This document shows, piece after piece, positions 17,809 through 26,965 of a stretch of 64,000 nucleotides of DNA (positions are counted from its first letter, which is position 1; every line of letters begins with the position of its first letter). The position numbers and the translations under genes were made by a program. The notes beneath the pieces are model-generated. The model had not been told where the DNA came from, searched no databases, and worked only from the letters and a program-made list of their open reading frames with translations. Location: assembly GCA_036012905.1 (NCBI GenBank), contig DASCQF010000104.1, forward strand, positions 68,240-132,239, given 5' to 3'. This DNA is from NP936 sp002726085 (GTDB lineage Bacteria > Acidobacteriota > Vicinamibacteria > Vicinamibacterales > UBA8438).

Positions 17809-18783
17809 ATGCCACGCGCCGTCACCGTCGGGTTGCACGCCGCGATTGTGGCGGTGACCGAGGAGGAGCCTCGGATCCTTACGGTGTCGGAGGGCGCGGC
17901 CGACCGGCGTCTGGCCGCCTTGCCCTTCGGACCGCTCGACCCCGATCGCCACCGCACCCTCGAGCTGGGGCTGCGTGTCTGGGTGCACGAGCAGACCGGG
18001 ATGGATCTGGCCTATGTCGAGCAGCTTTACACCTTCGGAGACCGGGACCGCGCGCTGGCGGCAGATGGCCGGACCCTGCTGCTGGCGGTGGCCTACCTGG
18101 CGCTGGTGCGCGAACGGCAGGTCGCCGAGGGGCACACCGCCGCGTGGCAGGGCATTTATGGCTTTCTGCCGTGGGAGGACCGTCGCGATGGTGAGCCGGA
18201 GATTCTCCGCGCGCGCATTCGTCCGGCGCTGGCCGCGTGGGTGAAGGCGGCCGCCGAGGTCGGCGTGCGACGCGAGCGTCGCGGACGCGCCGACATCACG
18301 TTCGGGTCCGGCGCGACGCAATGGGACGGTGAGCGAGTGCTCGACCGGTACGAGTTGCTCTACGAAGCCGGTTTGGTCGCCGAGTCGGCGCGCGACAAGG
18401 AACCGGGCGCGCACGCCGTCGATGCCATACGTCCCGAGACCGGCTTCGGTGCGCCGCTTGCGCTGGACCATCGTCGCATCCTGGCCACGGCCCTCGGACG
18501 GTTGCGCGGAAAACTCAAATACCGGCCGCTGGTCTTCGAGTTGCTCCCCGAGACCTTCACGCTCCTTCAACTCCAGCGCACGGTCGAAGCGCTCGTGGGC
18601 GTTCGTCTGCACAAGCAGAACTTCCGCCGGCTGGTCGAGCGGGGCAGCTTGGTTGAAGGGACCGGGGAGCTCGAACCGGACACCGGTGGTCGACCGGCCG
18701 AGTTGTTCCGTTTTCGTCGTGAGGTGCTGCACGAGCGCCCGGCGCCCGGCGTCGGCCTGCCCGGCTTGCCGGCTGGTCACTAG
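17809..18783 (+). CDS. nrtR: NrtR-type Nudix-related transcriptional regulator of NAD synthesis
   Basis: A 324-residue protein (ATG 17809; GTG 17806 also possible). The N-terminal half is Nudix-like but lacks an evident GX5EX7REUXEE catalytic box, as in NrtR repressors that bind ADP-ribose without cleaving it. The C-terminal half is a winged helix: HRRILATALGRLRGKL, FELLPETFTLLQLQRTVEAL, LHKQNFRRLVERG and GRPAELFRF match the NrtR DNA-binding domain. The next genes are nadA, nadB and nadC, so it most likely controls de novo NAD synthesis. A palindrome overlaps the nadA promoter (18917-18931). Confidence 0.85.
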   Translation: MPRAVTVGLHAAIVAVTEEEPRILTVSEGAADRRLAALPFGPLDPDRHRTLELGLRVWVHEQTGMDLAYVEQLYTFGDRDRALAADGRTLLLAVAYLALVRERQVAEGHTAAWQGIYGFLPWEDRRDGEPEILRARIRPALAAWVKAAAEVGVRRERRGRADITFGSGATQWDGERVLDRYELLYEAGLVAESARDKEPGAHAVDAIRPETGFGAPLALDHRRILATALGRLRGKLKYRPLVFELLPETFTLLQLQRTVEALVGVRLHKQNFRRLVERGSLVEGTGELEPDTGGRPAELFRFRREVLHERPAPGVGLPGLPAGH

Positions 18784-18833
18784 ATCGAACGATCTGATTG
18801 GCGAAGTCAGCCGGCTTCTCCAACATGCTTTCT

Positions 18834-18869
18834 TCTGCCTCCTGCCTCCTGCCTCCTGCCTCCTGCCTT
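18834..18869 (-). repeat. Heptamer array, family C copy 2 (inverted)
   Basis: About five units of TGCCTCC (the complement of GGAGGCA) lie between nrtR and the nadA promoter. On the opposite strand it is the same array as at 14303 and 32781. Confidence 0.75.
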
Positions 18870-18894
18870 CTCCACATGAAACCCCGCCTACCGC

Positions 18895-18931
18895 TTGACA
18901 CCCATTTCTGCTCAGGACTAGAATATCTAGT
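18895..18931 (+). promoter_or_regulatory. nadABC promoter with an overlapping palindrome (candidate NrtR operator)
   Basis: TTGACA at 18895-18900 matches the -35 consensus exactly. TAGAAT at 18919-18924 is a good -10, with 18 bases between. A perfect inverted repeat, ACTAG-AATAT-CTAGT (18917-18931), covers the -10. A bound repressor there would block transcription. The assignment to NrtR rests on gene position; the site differs from the few NrtR motifs I can recall, so it needs a footprint or genome comparison. Confidence 0.6.
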
Positions 18932-18967
18932 GTAATTCTCAAAGTGAGCATAAGTGAGACTCAGACG

Positions 18968-19999
18968 ATGACCACCACCCATTCCAGCGCAGCGACACTC
19001 GAGTACACGCCGGCAGTCGCCGCCGCAACGGCTGGTCTGTACGACCGAGTCCGCTCGGTCGTCCCAGAGCTCGAGTGGCCGGTTCATGCCCCGTATATTG
19101 ACGCGATCCAGCGGTTGAAGCAGACCCGCGGTGCGGTGGTGCTGGCCCACAACTACCAGACCCCGGAGATTTTCCACGGCGTCGCCGATCTCTCGGGCGA
19201 TTCGCTCGCGCTCGCTCAGCAGGCGGCCGAGGCCGATGCCGATGTCATCGTGATGTGCGGCGTGAACTTCATGGCTGAGACAGCGAAGATTCTCAGCCCG
19301 GAGAAGACCGTCCTGATCCCGGATCTCGATGCGGGGTGTTCGCTGGCGTCGTCGATCGCCGTTGCCGACGTGCGACGGTTGCGCGAGCAGCATCCGGGGG
19401 CGCCGGTCGTGACCTACGTCAACACGTCTGCCGACATCAAAGCCGAATCCGATATCTGCTGCACCTCGTCCAATGCGGTCGAGGTCGTCGAGTCGCTCGG
19501 CGCCGAGCGAGTCATTTTCCTGCCCGATGAGTTTCTCGGACGGTATGTCGCTGAGCACACCGCTGTCGAGATCATCCTGTGGCAGGGACACTGCGAGGTG
19601 CACGAGCGCTTCAGCGCGGCGGAGCTCTGCGACTATCGCACGACCTATCCGGGTATCCAGATCTTCGCGCATCCGGAGTGTCCACCGGATGTGCTGGCCG
19701 AGGCAGACTACGTCGGCTCGACGTCGGGCTTGATTCGCCATGTCGGCGCGACACGCCCGGAGCGGGTCGTGATGGTCACCGAGTGCTCGATGAGCGACAA
19801 CGTTGCCGTGGCGCATCCCGACGTCGAATTCATCCGACCATGCAATCTGTGCCCGCACATGAAACAGATCACGTTGCCGAAGATCCACCAATCGCTCGAG
19901 CGGATGCAGTACGAGGTCACCGTGGACACCGACGTGGCAGAGCGTGCGCGACTGGCGGTCGAGCGGATGCTCGCGGTCGGCAGGGGAGCCGGGGGATGA
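18968..19999 (+). CDS. nadA: Quinolinate synthase
   Basis: A 343-residue [4Fe-4S] enzyme that condenses iminoaspartate with dihydroxyacetone phosphate to quinolinate. Motifs: AVVLAHNYQTPEIFHGVADLSGDS, C97 in VMCGVNFM, CCTSSNAV with Cys 164-165, and PCNLCPHMKQ with C292/C295. The three cluster Cys of the family should be among these. ATG 18968 is preferred; a GTG at 18944 would sit very close to the transcription start. The stop overlaps nadB (ATGA), so nadA-nadB-nadC are coupled. Confidence 0.95.
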   Translation: MTTTHSSAATLEYTPAVAAATAGLYDRVRSVVPELEWPVHAPYIDAIQRLKQTRGAVVLAHNYQTPEIFHGVADLSGDSLALAQQAAEADADVIVMCGVNFMAETAKILSPEKTVLIPDLDAGCSLASSIAVADVRRLREQHPGAPVVTYVNTSADIKAESDICCTSSNAVEVVESLGAERVIFLPDEFLGRYVAEHTAVEIILWQGHCEVHERFSAAELCDYRTTYPGIQIFAHPECPPDVLAEADYVGSTSGLIRHVGATRPERVVMVTECSMSDNVAVAHPDVEFIRPCNLCPHMKQITLPKIHQSLERMQYEVTVDTDVAERARLAVERMLAVGRGAGG

Positions 20000-21561
20000 G
20001 CCCCAGCACCACCCCGACCCGGGTCCAGACCGTCGAGACGCATGACGTGCTGGTCATCGGGAGCGGTGTCGGCGGACTGACCGTCGCGCTCGAGACGCCG
20101 GGTCTGCGGGTCGGCCTGATCACCAAGACTGAGCTTGGCCGTGGCGGTTCGAGTCCGATGGCGCAGGGTGGCGTCGCCGCAGCGATCGGTCCGGGCGACT
20201 CGCCGGCGGCGCATGCGGCAGACACGCTTGCCGCGGCGGCCGGTCTGGCGGTGCCCGACCGTGTCCGGCTTCTCACCGAAGAAGGCCCGGCCCGGATCGC
20301 GGCGCTCCTCGCCTTGGGTACCCGCTTCGATCGGGACGAAGTGGGCCACCTGGCGCTGGGCCGCGAGGCGGCGCACGGGGTCGCGCGGATCCTCCACGCG
20401 AACGGCGATGCCACGGGTGCCGAGATCGTGCGGGCGTTGCGCGCGGCGGTCGAGTCAGCTCCGACGGTCGAGGTTTTCGAACGCACCTTCGCCTGTGAGC
20501 TGGTCACGGAGCAGGGACGCGTTGTCGGCGCGGTGGCGCGTCACGAGAGTGGCACGGTCGTGCTACATCTGGCCCGCGCCGTGGTGCTCGCCACCGGCGG
20601 CATCGGTCAGGTCTACCGGCATACGACGAACCCACCCGAAAACACCGGAGATGGTCTGGCGATGGCGGCGCGTGCGGGGGCGCGTCTCGCCGATCTCGAG
20701 TTCGTCCAGTTTCACCCGACTGCGCTCGACGTCGGGACCGACCCGATGCCGCTGCTGACCGAGGCGCTCCGTGGTGCCGGGGCGACCCTGGTCGACGAAA
20801 CAGGGCGGCGCTTCATGCCGGACTTCCACCCGGACGCCGAGTTGGCGCCGAGGGATGTCGTGGCCCGCGCGTTGTGGGAGATGCGGCGGCAGGGAGGGCA
20901 GATGTTTCTCGACGCGCGGGACGTGATCGGCGCTCGGATCGAGTCGGCCTTCCCGACCGCCCTCCGGCACTGTCAGGACCACGGCTTCGATCCACGGCGC
21001 GAAGTGGTCCCGGTTTCGCCCGCTGCGCACTATCACATGGGCGGCATCGCGGTGGACGCCGACGGTCGCACGAGTCTGGCCGGTCTCTGGGCGTGTGGCG
21101 AGGTCAGTTGTGTCGGGGTTCACGGTGCCAATCGACTGGCCAGTAACTCCCTGCTCGACGCCATGGTGTTCGGCGCTCGCGTGGGTCGCGATCTGACTCG
21201 TCGCGTGTTGACGCTGCCGCCTGTCAAGGCGCTGGTTGGCCGGAGCGACCCCAGCCTCGGCGAGTCGGCAATCGACGCCCACGCGCACGTCGAGACCAGA
21301 CGTGAAATCCGCGACCTGATGTGGAGTGGGGTCGGTCTCGTCCGTACCGCGGCCGGACTCCAGCAGACGATCAATCGCCTTATTCGGATCGCGCGACGGC
21401 TCGGGCCGGGCTCGTCCGAGACGCACAACCTGCTGGCTGTCGCCGGGGCAGTCACCCACGCGGCGTCAGCCAGGAAGGACAGCCGAGGCGCACACTATCG
21501 CAGCGACGGTCCACCGGTATCCGATTCACATGACGAGACGTCGACCGGCGGCACGCGATGA
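19996..21561 (+). CDS. nadB: L-aspartate oxidase
   Basis: A 521-residue FAD flavoprotein of the succinate dehydrogenase/fumarate reductase superfamily. It oxidises aspartate to iminoaspartate for NadA. Motifs: the dinucleotide fold VLVIGSGVGGLTVALE at the N-terminus, GGSSPMAQGGVAAA, VRAVVLATGG-type second FAD contact, EFVQFHPTALD, and HYHMGGIAVDADGRTSL...GEVSCVGVHGANRLASNSLLD. The frame is open further upstream but ATG 19996 overlaps the nadA stop and gives the standard length. Confidence 0.95.
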   Translation: MSPSTTPTRVQTVETHDVLVIGSGVGGLTVALETPGLRVGLITKTELGRGGSSPMAQGGVAAAIGPGDSPAAHAADTLAAAAGLAVPDRVRLLTEEGPARIAALLALGTRFDRDEVGHLALGREAAHGVARILHANGDATGAEIVRALRAAVESAPTVEVFERTFACELVTEQGRVVGAVARHESGTVVLHLARAVVLATGGIGQVYRHTTNPPENTGDGLAMAARAGARLADLEFVQFHPTALDVGTDPMPLLTEALRGAGATLVDETGRRFMPDFHPDAELAPRDVVARALWEMRRQGGQMFLDARDVIGARIESAFPTALRHCQDHGFDPRREVVPVSPAAHYHMGGIAVDADGRTSLAGLWACGEVSCVGVHGANRLASNSLLDAMVFGARVGRDLTRRVLTLPPVKALVGRSDPSLGESAIDAHAHVETRREIRDLMWSGVGLVRTAAGLQQTINRLIRIARRLGPGSSETHNLLAVAGAVTHAASARKDSRGAHYRSDGPPVSDSHDETSTGGTR

Positions 21562-22436
21562 CAGCCGAGGCGGACCCGCCTACGGTGGCGCCGCTCACGT
21601 CGATCGAGTACGAAGATCTCGTCCGGCGCGAGCTGACGGTGGATCTCGGTGCGGCAGGCGACATCACGACCGATGCGATCGTCCTGGGTGACCTGCAGGC
21701 CGCGGCCCGAGTCGTGGCCCGTCGCGAAGGGCGCGTGTGTGGGCTGGAGTGCGCCGTCTGTGCATTCCGGTTGCTCGCAGACGTGCGGCACACGGTGATG
21801 CACGGCGACGGCGCCGACGTCGAGGCCGGCACCGTGCTGGCCGAGATTGAGGGCCCGGCACGCGCGCTCCTGTCAGCCGAGCGCACCGCCCTCAACCTCC
21901 TTGGCCATCTGTCCGGCATCGCCACGGCAACCCGAGACCTCGTCCGCATCGTCGCCGGCGTGGGACACGCGCAGGTCGCCTGTACGCGGAAGACCACACC
22001 GGGTTTGCGGGTGCTCGAGAAGTATGCCGTCCGGGTCGGCGGCGCCTCGAGCCATCGCATCGGTCTCTACGACGCCGTTCTCATCAAGGACAACCATCGC
22101 GTGATCGCGGGCGGCGTCGGCCCGGCCCTTGCCGCGGCGCGCGCGGCGCGGGGGCGGCTGGCCAAACTGGAGGTCGAGGTGGACACATTGGAACAGCTCG
22201 ACGCCGCGCTCCAGGCCGGTGCCGATGTGGTCTTGCTCGACAACATGTCGATCTCGGACCTCGAGCAGGCCGTGGTCAGGGCCGGTGGCCGGGCGACCAC
22301 CGAGGCCTCCGGAGGGATCACGCCGGCGACCATTCGCGAGGTCGCGGCGACCGGCGTGGATGTGATTTCCGTCGGGTGGATTACCCACAGCGCACCGGCG
22401 CTCGACGTCGGCCTCGACTTCTCGACCGCCGACTAG
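21558..22436 (+). CDS. nadC: Nicotinate-nucleotide pyrophosphorylase (carboxylating)
   Basis: A 292-residue quinolinate phosphoribosyltransferase, which makes nicotinate mononucleotide from quinolinate and PRPP. Motifs: DLGAAGDITTDAI, AERTALNLLGHLSGIAT, CTRKTTPGLRVLEKYAVRVGGASSHRIGLYDAVLIKDNH and LEVEVDTLEQLDAAL...VLLDNM, EASGGIT. Starts at ATGA over the nadB stop; last gene of the nad operon. Confidence 0.95.
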   Translation: MTAEADPPTVAPLTSIEYEDLVRRELTVDLGAAGDITTDAIVLGDLQAAARVVARREGRVCGLECAVCAFRLLADVRHTVMHGDGADVEAGTVLAEIEGPARALLSAERTALNLLGHLSGIATATRDLVRIVAGVGHAQVACTRKTTPGLRVLEKYAVRVGGASSHRIGLYDAVLIKDNHRVIAGGVGPALAAARAARGRLAKLEVEVDTLEQLDAALQAGADVVLLDNMSISDLEQAVVRAGGRATTEASGGITPATIREVAATGVDVISVGWITHSAPALDVGLDFSTAD

Positions 22437-22560
22437 AACCCACCCTGTCAGGTCAGCGGTACATAAATCGAGTTAGCAATACTAGGCTGCCAGGCCAGAG
22501 GTCGCCGGTTTTCCGGGATAGTGGGGTGTTGACTACCGTCGGATGGGGAGGACTCACTGC

Positions 22561-23886
22561 ATGCGCGTAACGAGATTCAGTTGGCTGATCGCGGGCGTCG
22601 CGGCGTTCGTGGCGACCGCCGGCGTCAGCGGCCCGGGCGCGGCTGCGGCCGGCGCCGAGGCGGATGCTCCGACGTTCACCGAGAATGTTGCATCGATTCT
22701 GTACGAGAACTGCGTCGCATGTCATCGGACAGGCGAGGTGGCGCCGATGTCGTTGATCACCTATCAGGAGACTCGACCCTGGGGCCGGTCGATCAAGAAC
22801 AAGGTGATGTCTGGTGAGATGCCGCCCTGGCACGCCGACCCGGCGGTCGGGCGATTTCTGAACGAGCGCCGCTTGACCGACGCCGAGCGTGACACGGTCG
22901 TGCAATGGGTCGACGCTGGTGCGCCGGAAGGCGATCGGGCCAAGCTGCCCCCGGCGCCTACATTCGCCGACGGGTGGCAGATCGGCACGCCGGATCTGAT
23001 CGTCGAGATGCCGGAGGCGTTCGAGGTGCCCGCTGAAGGCGAGGTCGCCTACCAGTACTTCAGCGCCCCGACCAACTTCACCGAGGACAAATGGGTGCAA
23101 GCGGTCGAGGTGCGTGCCGGGGCTCCGTCGGCCGTGCACCACATTCTGGCCTACGCGCGCGCGCCCGGCACAGAGCGGCGCCCGCCGGCGTTCAACCTTA
23201 TTCCGGTCGGAGAGCGGGCCGAGGCGGCCGTGCGGGCCCGGGAAGCGCGCGCCCGCGAGCGTGGTCGGCCGGCGCGCCCGGAGGGCCGGGGCCCCGGGAC
23301 TCTGATCGGCACGATGGCGCCCGGTACGAACCCGATCGTCTTCGAGCCGAACAGCGCGATGCGGGTGCCCAAGGGCACGCAGGTGGTGTTCCAGGTTCAC
23401 TACACGGCGACCGGCGAACCGATGTCGGACCGCTCGAGTATCGGAATGGTGTTCAGCGACGAGCCGCCCGAACAGGAGGTGCGGTTCGGCCAGTTCCTCA
23501 ATCCCTACTTCGAGATTCCCGCCGGCGAGGCCAACCATCGTGTCGACGCGCTGGTCGAATTCACGGAGGACACCGAGATCTACGCGCTGTTCCCGCACAC
23601 GCACCTGCGGGGCAAGCGGTGGGAGTATGAGCTGGTCCATCCTGACGGTCGTCGAGAGCCCGTGCTGTCGGTGCCAGGCTACGACTTCAACTGGCAGATC
23701 TACTATCAGTTCGAGGAGCCACTGACGGCGCCGAAGGGGACTCGCCTGGAGGCCTCCGCCTGGTATGACAACTCGGCGGCGAACAAGGCCAACCCGGACC
23801 CAGCCAGTCCCGTGCGCTGGGGTGAGCAGACCTGGGAAGAGATGCACTACACCGGCATCAGCTACAGCGTGAAGTCAGAGAAATAG
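22561..23886 (+). CDS. Cytochrome c-copper monooxygenase-like fusion, paralogue 2
   Basis: A 441-residue secreted protein closely similar in order to the genes at 11110 and 24130. The haem site is C51-V-A-C54-H55. Predicted copper ligands are H193 and H194 with H280 (QVHYTATG), then H346-T-H348 (FPHTHLRG) and M428. The domain around residues 210-250 holds an Arg/Ala-rich insertion (RAEAAVRAREARARERGRPA) that paralogue 1 lacks and paralogue 3 shares in part. Start chosen at ATG 22561 with GGAGGAC upstream. The substrate is unknown; it could hydroxylate a C-H bond in the periplasm. Confidence 0.82.
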   Translation: MRVTRFSWLIAGVAAFVATAGVSGPGAAAAGAEADAPTFTENVASILYENCVACHRTGEVAPMSLITYQETRPWGRSIKNKVMSGEMPPWHADPAVGRFLNERRLTDAERDTVVQWVDAGAPEGDRAKLPPAPTFADGWQIGTPDLIVEMPEAFEVPAEGEVAYQYFSAPTNFTEDKWVQAVEVRAGAPSAVHHILAYARAPGTERRPPAFNLIPVGERAEAAVRAREARARERGRPARPEGRGPGTLIGTMAPGTNPIVFEPNSAMRVPKGTQVVFQVHYTATGEPMSDRSSIGMVFSDEPPEQEVRFGQFLNPYFEIPAGEANHRVDALVEFTEDTEIYALFPHTHLRGKRWEYELVHPDGRREPVLSVPGYDFNWQIYYQFEEPLTAPKGTRLEASAWYDNSAANKANPDPASPVRWGEQTWEEMHYTGISYSVKSEK

Positions 23887-23911
23887 GTTTCAGAAGTCAG
23901 ACGTATGAAGG

Positions 23912-23944
23912 GAGCCTCGGTCTTGCCGGCCGAGGCTCTTTCTT
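23912..23944 (+). terminator. Rho-independent terminator
   Basis: Stem GAGCCTCGG paired with CCGAGGCTC around a short loop, followed by TTTCTTC. It lies just after paralogue 2 and before paralogue 3. Confidence 0.85.
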
Positions 23945-24129
23945 CGTACGGGTCGCCGTCCACCCGCGGGGATTCTTGCTCTGCCCGTTGAAATTTTCCC
24001 GCCGTTCACCCGCGCGCACTCGACTTGACCGGTCGTTTCTCCCAGTTTTCGAGCGAAACGTGCCAAGCAGGAAACTTGCATGCGTACCGGTCCATCTCGC
24101 GGCGACCGCCGCAGGGGGAGGATCGAGAA

Positions 24130-25461
24130 ATGTACCGAGGGACCTGGCACAACCACACATTTGGCGGCATAGTCATCGGCATCGTCACGGTCATGATCAG
24201 TAGCATCGGAGTCGCCGGTTTGTCGGCGGCCGGTGCCAACGGCGCCGAGACGGTGCCCACCTTCACCAAGGATGTCGCACCGATTCTGTATGAGGCATGT
24301 GTGATGTGCCATCGACCGGGTGAGGTGGCGCCGATGTCGCTCATCTCCTACCGGGAGACGCGACCGTGGGGCCGGTCGATCAAGAACAAGGTGCTGAGCG
24401 GCGAGATGCCGCCCTGGCACGCCGACCCGACAGTTGGTCGCTTCTCGAACGAGCGGCGTCTGACCGAGGCCGAGCGGGACATCATCGCCCGCTGGGTCGA
24501 TGGGGGCGCGCCCGAGGGAGACGCTGACCAGCTGCCGCCCGCACCGGTGTTCGCCGATGGGTGGCAGATAGGCACACCGGATGTCGTCATCGAGATGCCG
24601 ACGGCGTTCGACGTACCGGCAGAGGGAGAGGTCGACTACCAGTACTTCAGCACACCGACCCAGTTCACCGAAGACAAGTGGGTGCAGGCGATCGAAGTCC
24701 GGCCCGGCGCCCGCTCTGTGGTCCACCACATCCTGGCGTTCGTGCAGGACCCGAGCGGCGCCAGGCCGTCGTCCGCTTACCGGCAGATTCCGATCGGCGC
24801 GGCTGCCGAAGCGGCGGCCGCGCGGGCCCGCGAGCGTGGCCGAGAGGGTGCAGGCCCGGGCGGACCGCGGCGGACGTTGATCGGCACCATGGCGCCCGGG
24901 ACGAACCCGCAGGTGTTCGAGCCGGACACCGCGATGCGGATTCCCAAGGGTTCGGAGCTCGTGTTCCAGCTGCACTACACGGCGGTCGGAGAGGCGGCCA
25001 GCGACCGGTCACGTGTGGGACTGATCTTCGCCGATGCACCGCCCGCGCGCGAGATGCGGTCCGGGGCGTTCCTCAACGCCTATTTCGAGATTCCGGCAGG
25101 CGCGACAGACGAGCGGGTGGACACCCTGATCGAGTTCACACAGGACGTGGAGGTCACCGCGCTCTTCCCGCACTCCCACCTGCTCGGCACGCGTTGGGAG
25201 TATCGACTGACCTACCCGGATGGGCGCACCGAGACGGTGCTGTCGGTGCCCAAGTACGACTTCAATTGGCAGGCCTACTACCAGTTTGAGGAGCCGCTCA
25301 CGGTGCCGAAGGGAGCCCGGATCGAGGCGTCGGCCTGGTATGACAACTCGGCGGCAAACAAGTCGAACCCGGACCCGACGATTGCCGTAGGCTGGGGCGA
25401 GCAGACCTGGGACGAAATGCAGTACTCGGGCATCACCTATAGTGTGAAGAAAGAGCAGTAA
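24130..25461 (+). CDS. Cytochrome c-copper monooxygenase-like fusion, paralogue 3
   Basis: A 443-residue protein with a hydrophobic N-terminal segment, probably a signal peptide or anchor (GGIVIGIVTVMISSIGVAG). Haem site C57-V-M-C60-H61. Predicted copper ligands H199, H200, H282 (QLHYTAVG), H348-S-H350 (FPHSHLLG) and M430. It is the nearest relative of the gene at 22561 (shared MPPWHADP, GTMAPGTNP, RIEASAWYDNSAANK-type segments), so a tandem duplication is likely. Start ATG 24130 has GGGGGAGG upstream. Confidence 0.82.
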   Translation: MYRGTWHNHTFGGIVIGIVTVMISSIGVAGLSAAGANGAETVPTFTKDVAPILYEACVMCHRPGEVAPMSLISYRETRPWGRSIKNKVLSGEMPPWHADPTVGRFSNERRLTEAERDIIARWVDGGAPEGDADQLPPAPVFADGWQIGTPDVVIEMPTAFDVPAEGEVDYQYFSTPTQFTEDKWVQAIEVRPGARSVVHHILAFVQDPSGARPSSAYRQIPIGAAAEAAAARARERGREGAGPGGPRRTLIGTMAPGTNPQVFEPDTAMRIPKGSELVFQLHYTAVGEAASDRSRVGLIFADAPPAREMRSGAFLNAYFEIPAGATDERVDTLIEFTQDVEVTALFPHSHLLGTRWEYRLTYPDGRTETVLSVPKYDFNWQAYYQFEEPLTVPKGARIEASAWYDNSAANKSNPDPTIAVGWGEQTWDEMQYSGITYSVKKEQ

Positions 25462-25487
25462 GTTTCAGAAGTCAGAAGTCACAAGGG

Positions 25488-25519
25488 GGCCCCGGTCTCA
25501 CGGTCGGGGCTCTTCTTTT
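25488..25519 (+). terminator. Rho-independent terminator
   Basis: Stem GCCCCGG with TCGGGGC around a short loop, followed by TCTTCTTTTG. It lies after paralogue 3; both downstream flanks of the tandem pair also begin with the word GTTTCAGAAGTCAGA. Confidence 0.8.
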
Positions 25520-25579
25520 GTACCGGTAATAGAGACATTTGTCGGGCCGAGGCCGTAACATGCTCAATTGCTGCGTCTC

Positions 25580-26230
25580 ATGTTCAAGACACCGGTTTGC
25601 GTGCTCGTGTTGGTGCTCGTCGTATTGTCGCCGGTCTCGGCCGGCGCGCAGACACCAGCCACTGACCCTATCAGTGTCCTCGAGAGTTATGTCGGGCGTT
25701 ACGAGCTCACTCCCACGTTTCACCTCTCGGTCACTCGCGTGGGTGGGGCGATCTACGTGCAGGCGACCGGTCAGCCTCGCGCGCAGCTCACGCCGCGGGT
25801 CGGGCACGAGTTCGTCATCGTCGGCGGCAGCCTGCGGGTGATCTTCGGCGTCCGTCCGGACACCGGGGAGGTCATCGACCTGCTGTTCGAGCAGGGCGGT
25901 CTCGGTCGTCGGGCGGTCAAGCTGGCCGATGTTGCCATTCCGCCCGCCCCGACGCGTGTCGAACTGCCGGTTGATGTGTTGGCCCGATACGTCGGGGCCT
26001 ACGAGGAGCAACCCGGCTTCGGGATCACGGTCACACAGACCGGCGATCTCCTCATGGCCCAGGTGACGGAGCTGGCCGCGGCCGCGATCTATCCGGAGTC
26101 GGGAACCGAGTTCTTTTACGAGGACACTGGAGCCCGGATCACGTTTCGTTTCGATGAGACTGGTGCCGTGACCACGTTGACTCTGCATCAGGGCGGCGCC
26201 GCGCTGGAGATGCGTCGCGTTGAGAAGTAG
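25580..26230 (+). CDS. Secreted protein with two DUF3471-like repeats
   Basis: A 216-residue protein with a signal peptide (VCVLVLVLVVLSPVSAGAQ). The mature part has two similar modules. Each starts LESYVGRYELTPTFHLSVTRVGG or LARYVGAYEEQPGFGITVTQTGD and ends in an Arg-rich strand. Modules of this sort are often found after serine beta-lactamase-like domains (DUF3471), but none is present here. A TTG 12 bases earlier is a possible alternative start. Function unknown. Confidence 0.65.
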   Translation: MFKTPVCVLVLVLVVLSPVSAGAQTPATDPISVLESYVGRYELTPTFHLSVTRVGGAIYVQATGQPRAQLTPRVGHEFVIVGGSLRVIFGVRPDTGEVIDLLFEQGGLGRRAVKLADVAIPPAPTRVELPVDVLARYVGAYEEQPGFGITVTQTGDLLMAQVTELAAAAIYPESGTEFFYEDTGARITFRFDETGAVTTLTLHQGGAALEMRRVEK

Positions 26231-26311
26231 CACCGCACGTCGGCAAATGCTCAAGACGGCGAAGCCCTCTGGCATCCTCCTGACTTCTGACTTCTCGGGC
26301 AGACTCACATC

Positions 26312-26965
26312 ATGCAGTTGATTTTCGAACAGGTTCGGACTGGAGGCGACCGCAACTTCGGATATCTGGTCGGTGACCGTGAGGCAGGGCACGGTGTCCT
26401 CATCGATCCGTCGTACTCGCCGGAGGCGATGGTCCAGCGTGCCACCGATCAGGGACTGAGGGTCACCCACATCGTCAACACCCACGGGCACCCGGACCAT
26501 ACCGAGGGGAACCCCGCGGCCGTCGAGCTGACCGGGGCGTCGATCGCGGCGCACCCCGACGCGCCCGATAAGCCCGACATCGAACTGGCCGACGGGCAGG
26601 ATCTGTCGGTGGGTGCATTCCGGCTGCAGTGTTTCCACACCCCAGGGCACTGCGACGATCACCTGGTGCTCTACGAACCATCTCATCACCTGCTCGTCAC
26701 CGGGGACCTGCTGTTTGTCGGTAAGGTGGGTGGCACCAAGACGGACGACGACGCGCGGACCGAGTGGGCGAGCCTCGAACGCCTGCTCGACACCGTGCCG
26801 GACGAGACGACGGTCTGGCCGGGTCATGACTACGGCGCGCGCCCCAGCTCCACCGTCGGTCTCGAACGGCGCACGAATCCGTTCTTGCTGTGCTCCGACG
26901 TAGACGCGTTCCTGCAGCTCCGAACCGAGTGGCCGGGCTACAAAAAGCAGATGGGCCTGAAATGA
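26312..26965 (+). CDS. Metallo-beta-lactamase-fold hydrolase (glyoxalase II-like)
   Basis: A 217-residue soluble protein. The zinc motif THGHPDH is near residue 55, followed by HTPGHCDDH, TGDLLFVGKVGG and WPGHDYG. This order matches glyoxalase II/persulfide-dioxygenase-like MBL hydrolases. No signal peptide. The gene overlaps the start of the following decayed reading frame in ATGA. Confidence 0.85.
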   Translation: MQLIFEQVRTGGDRNFGYLVGDREAGHGVLIDPSYSPEAMVQRATDQGLRVTHIVNTHGHPDHTEGNPAAVELTGASIAAHPDAPDKPDIELADGQDLSVGAFRLQCFHTPGHCDDHLVLYEPSHHLLVTGDLLFVGKVGGTKTDDDARTEWASLERLLDTVPDETTVWPGHDYGARPSSTVGLERRTNPFLLCSDVDAFLQLRTEWPGYKKQMGLK

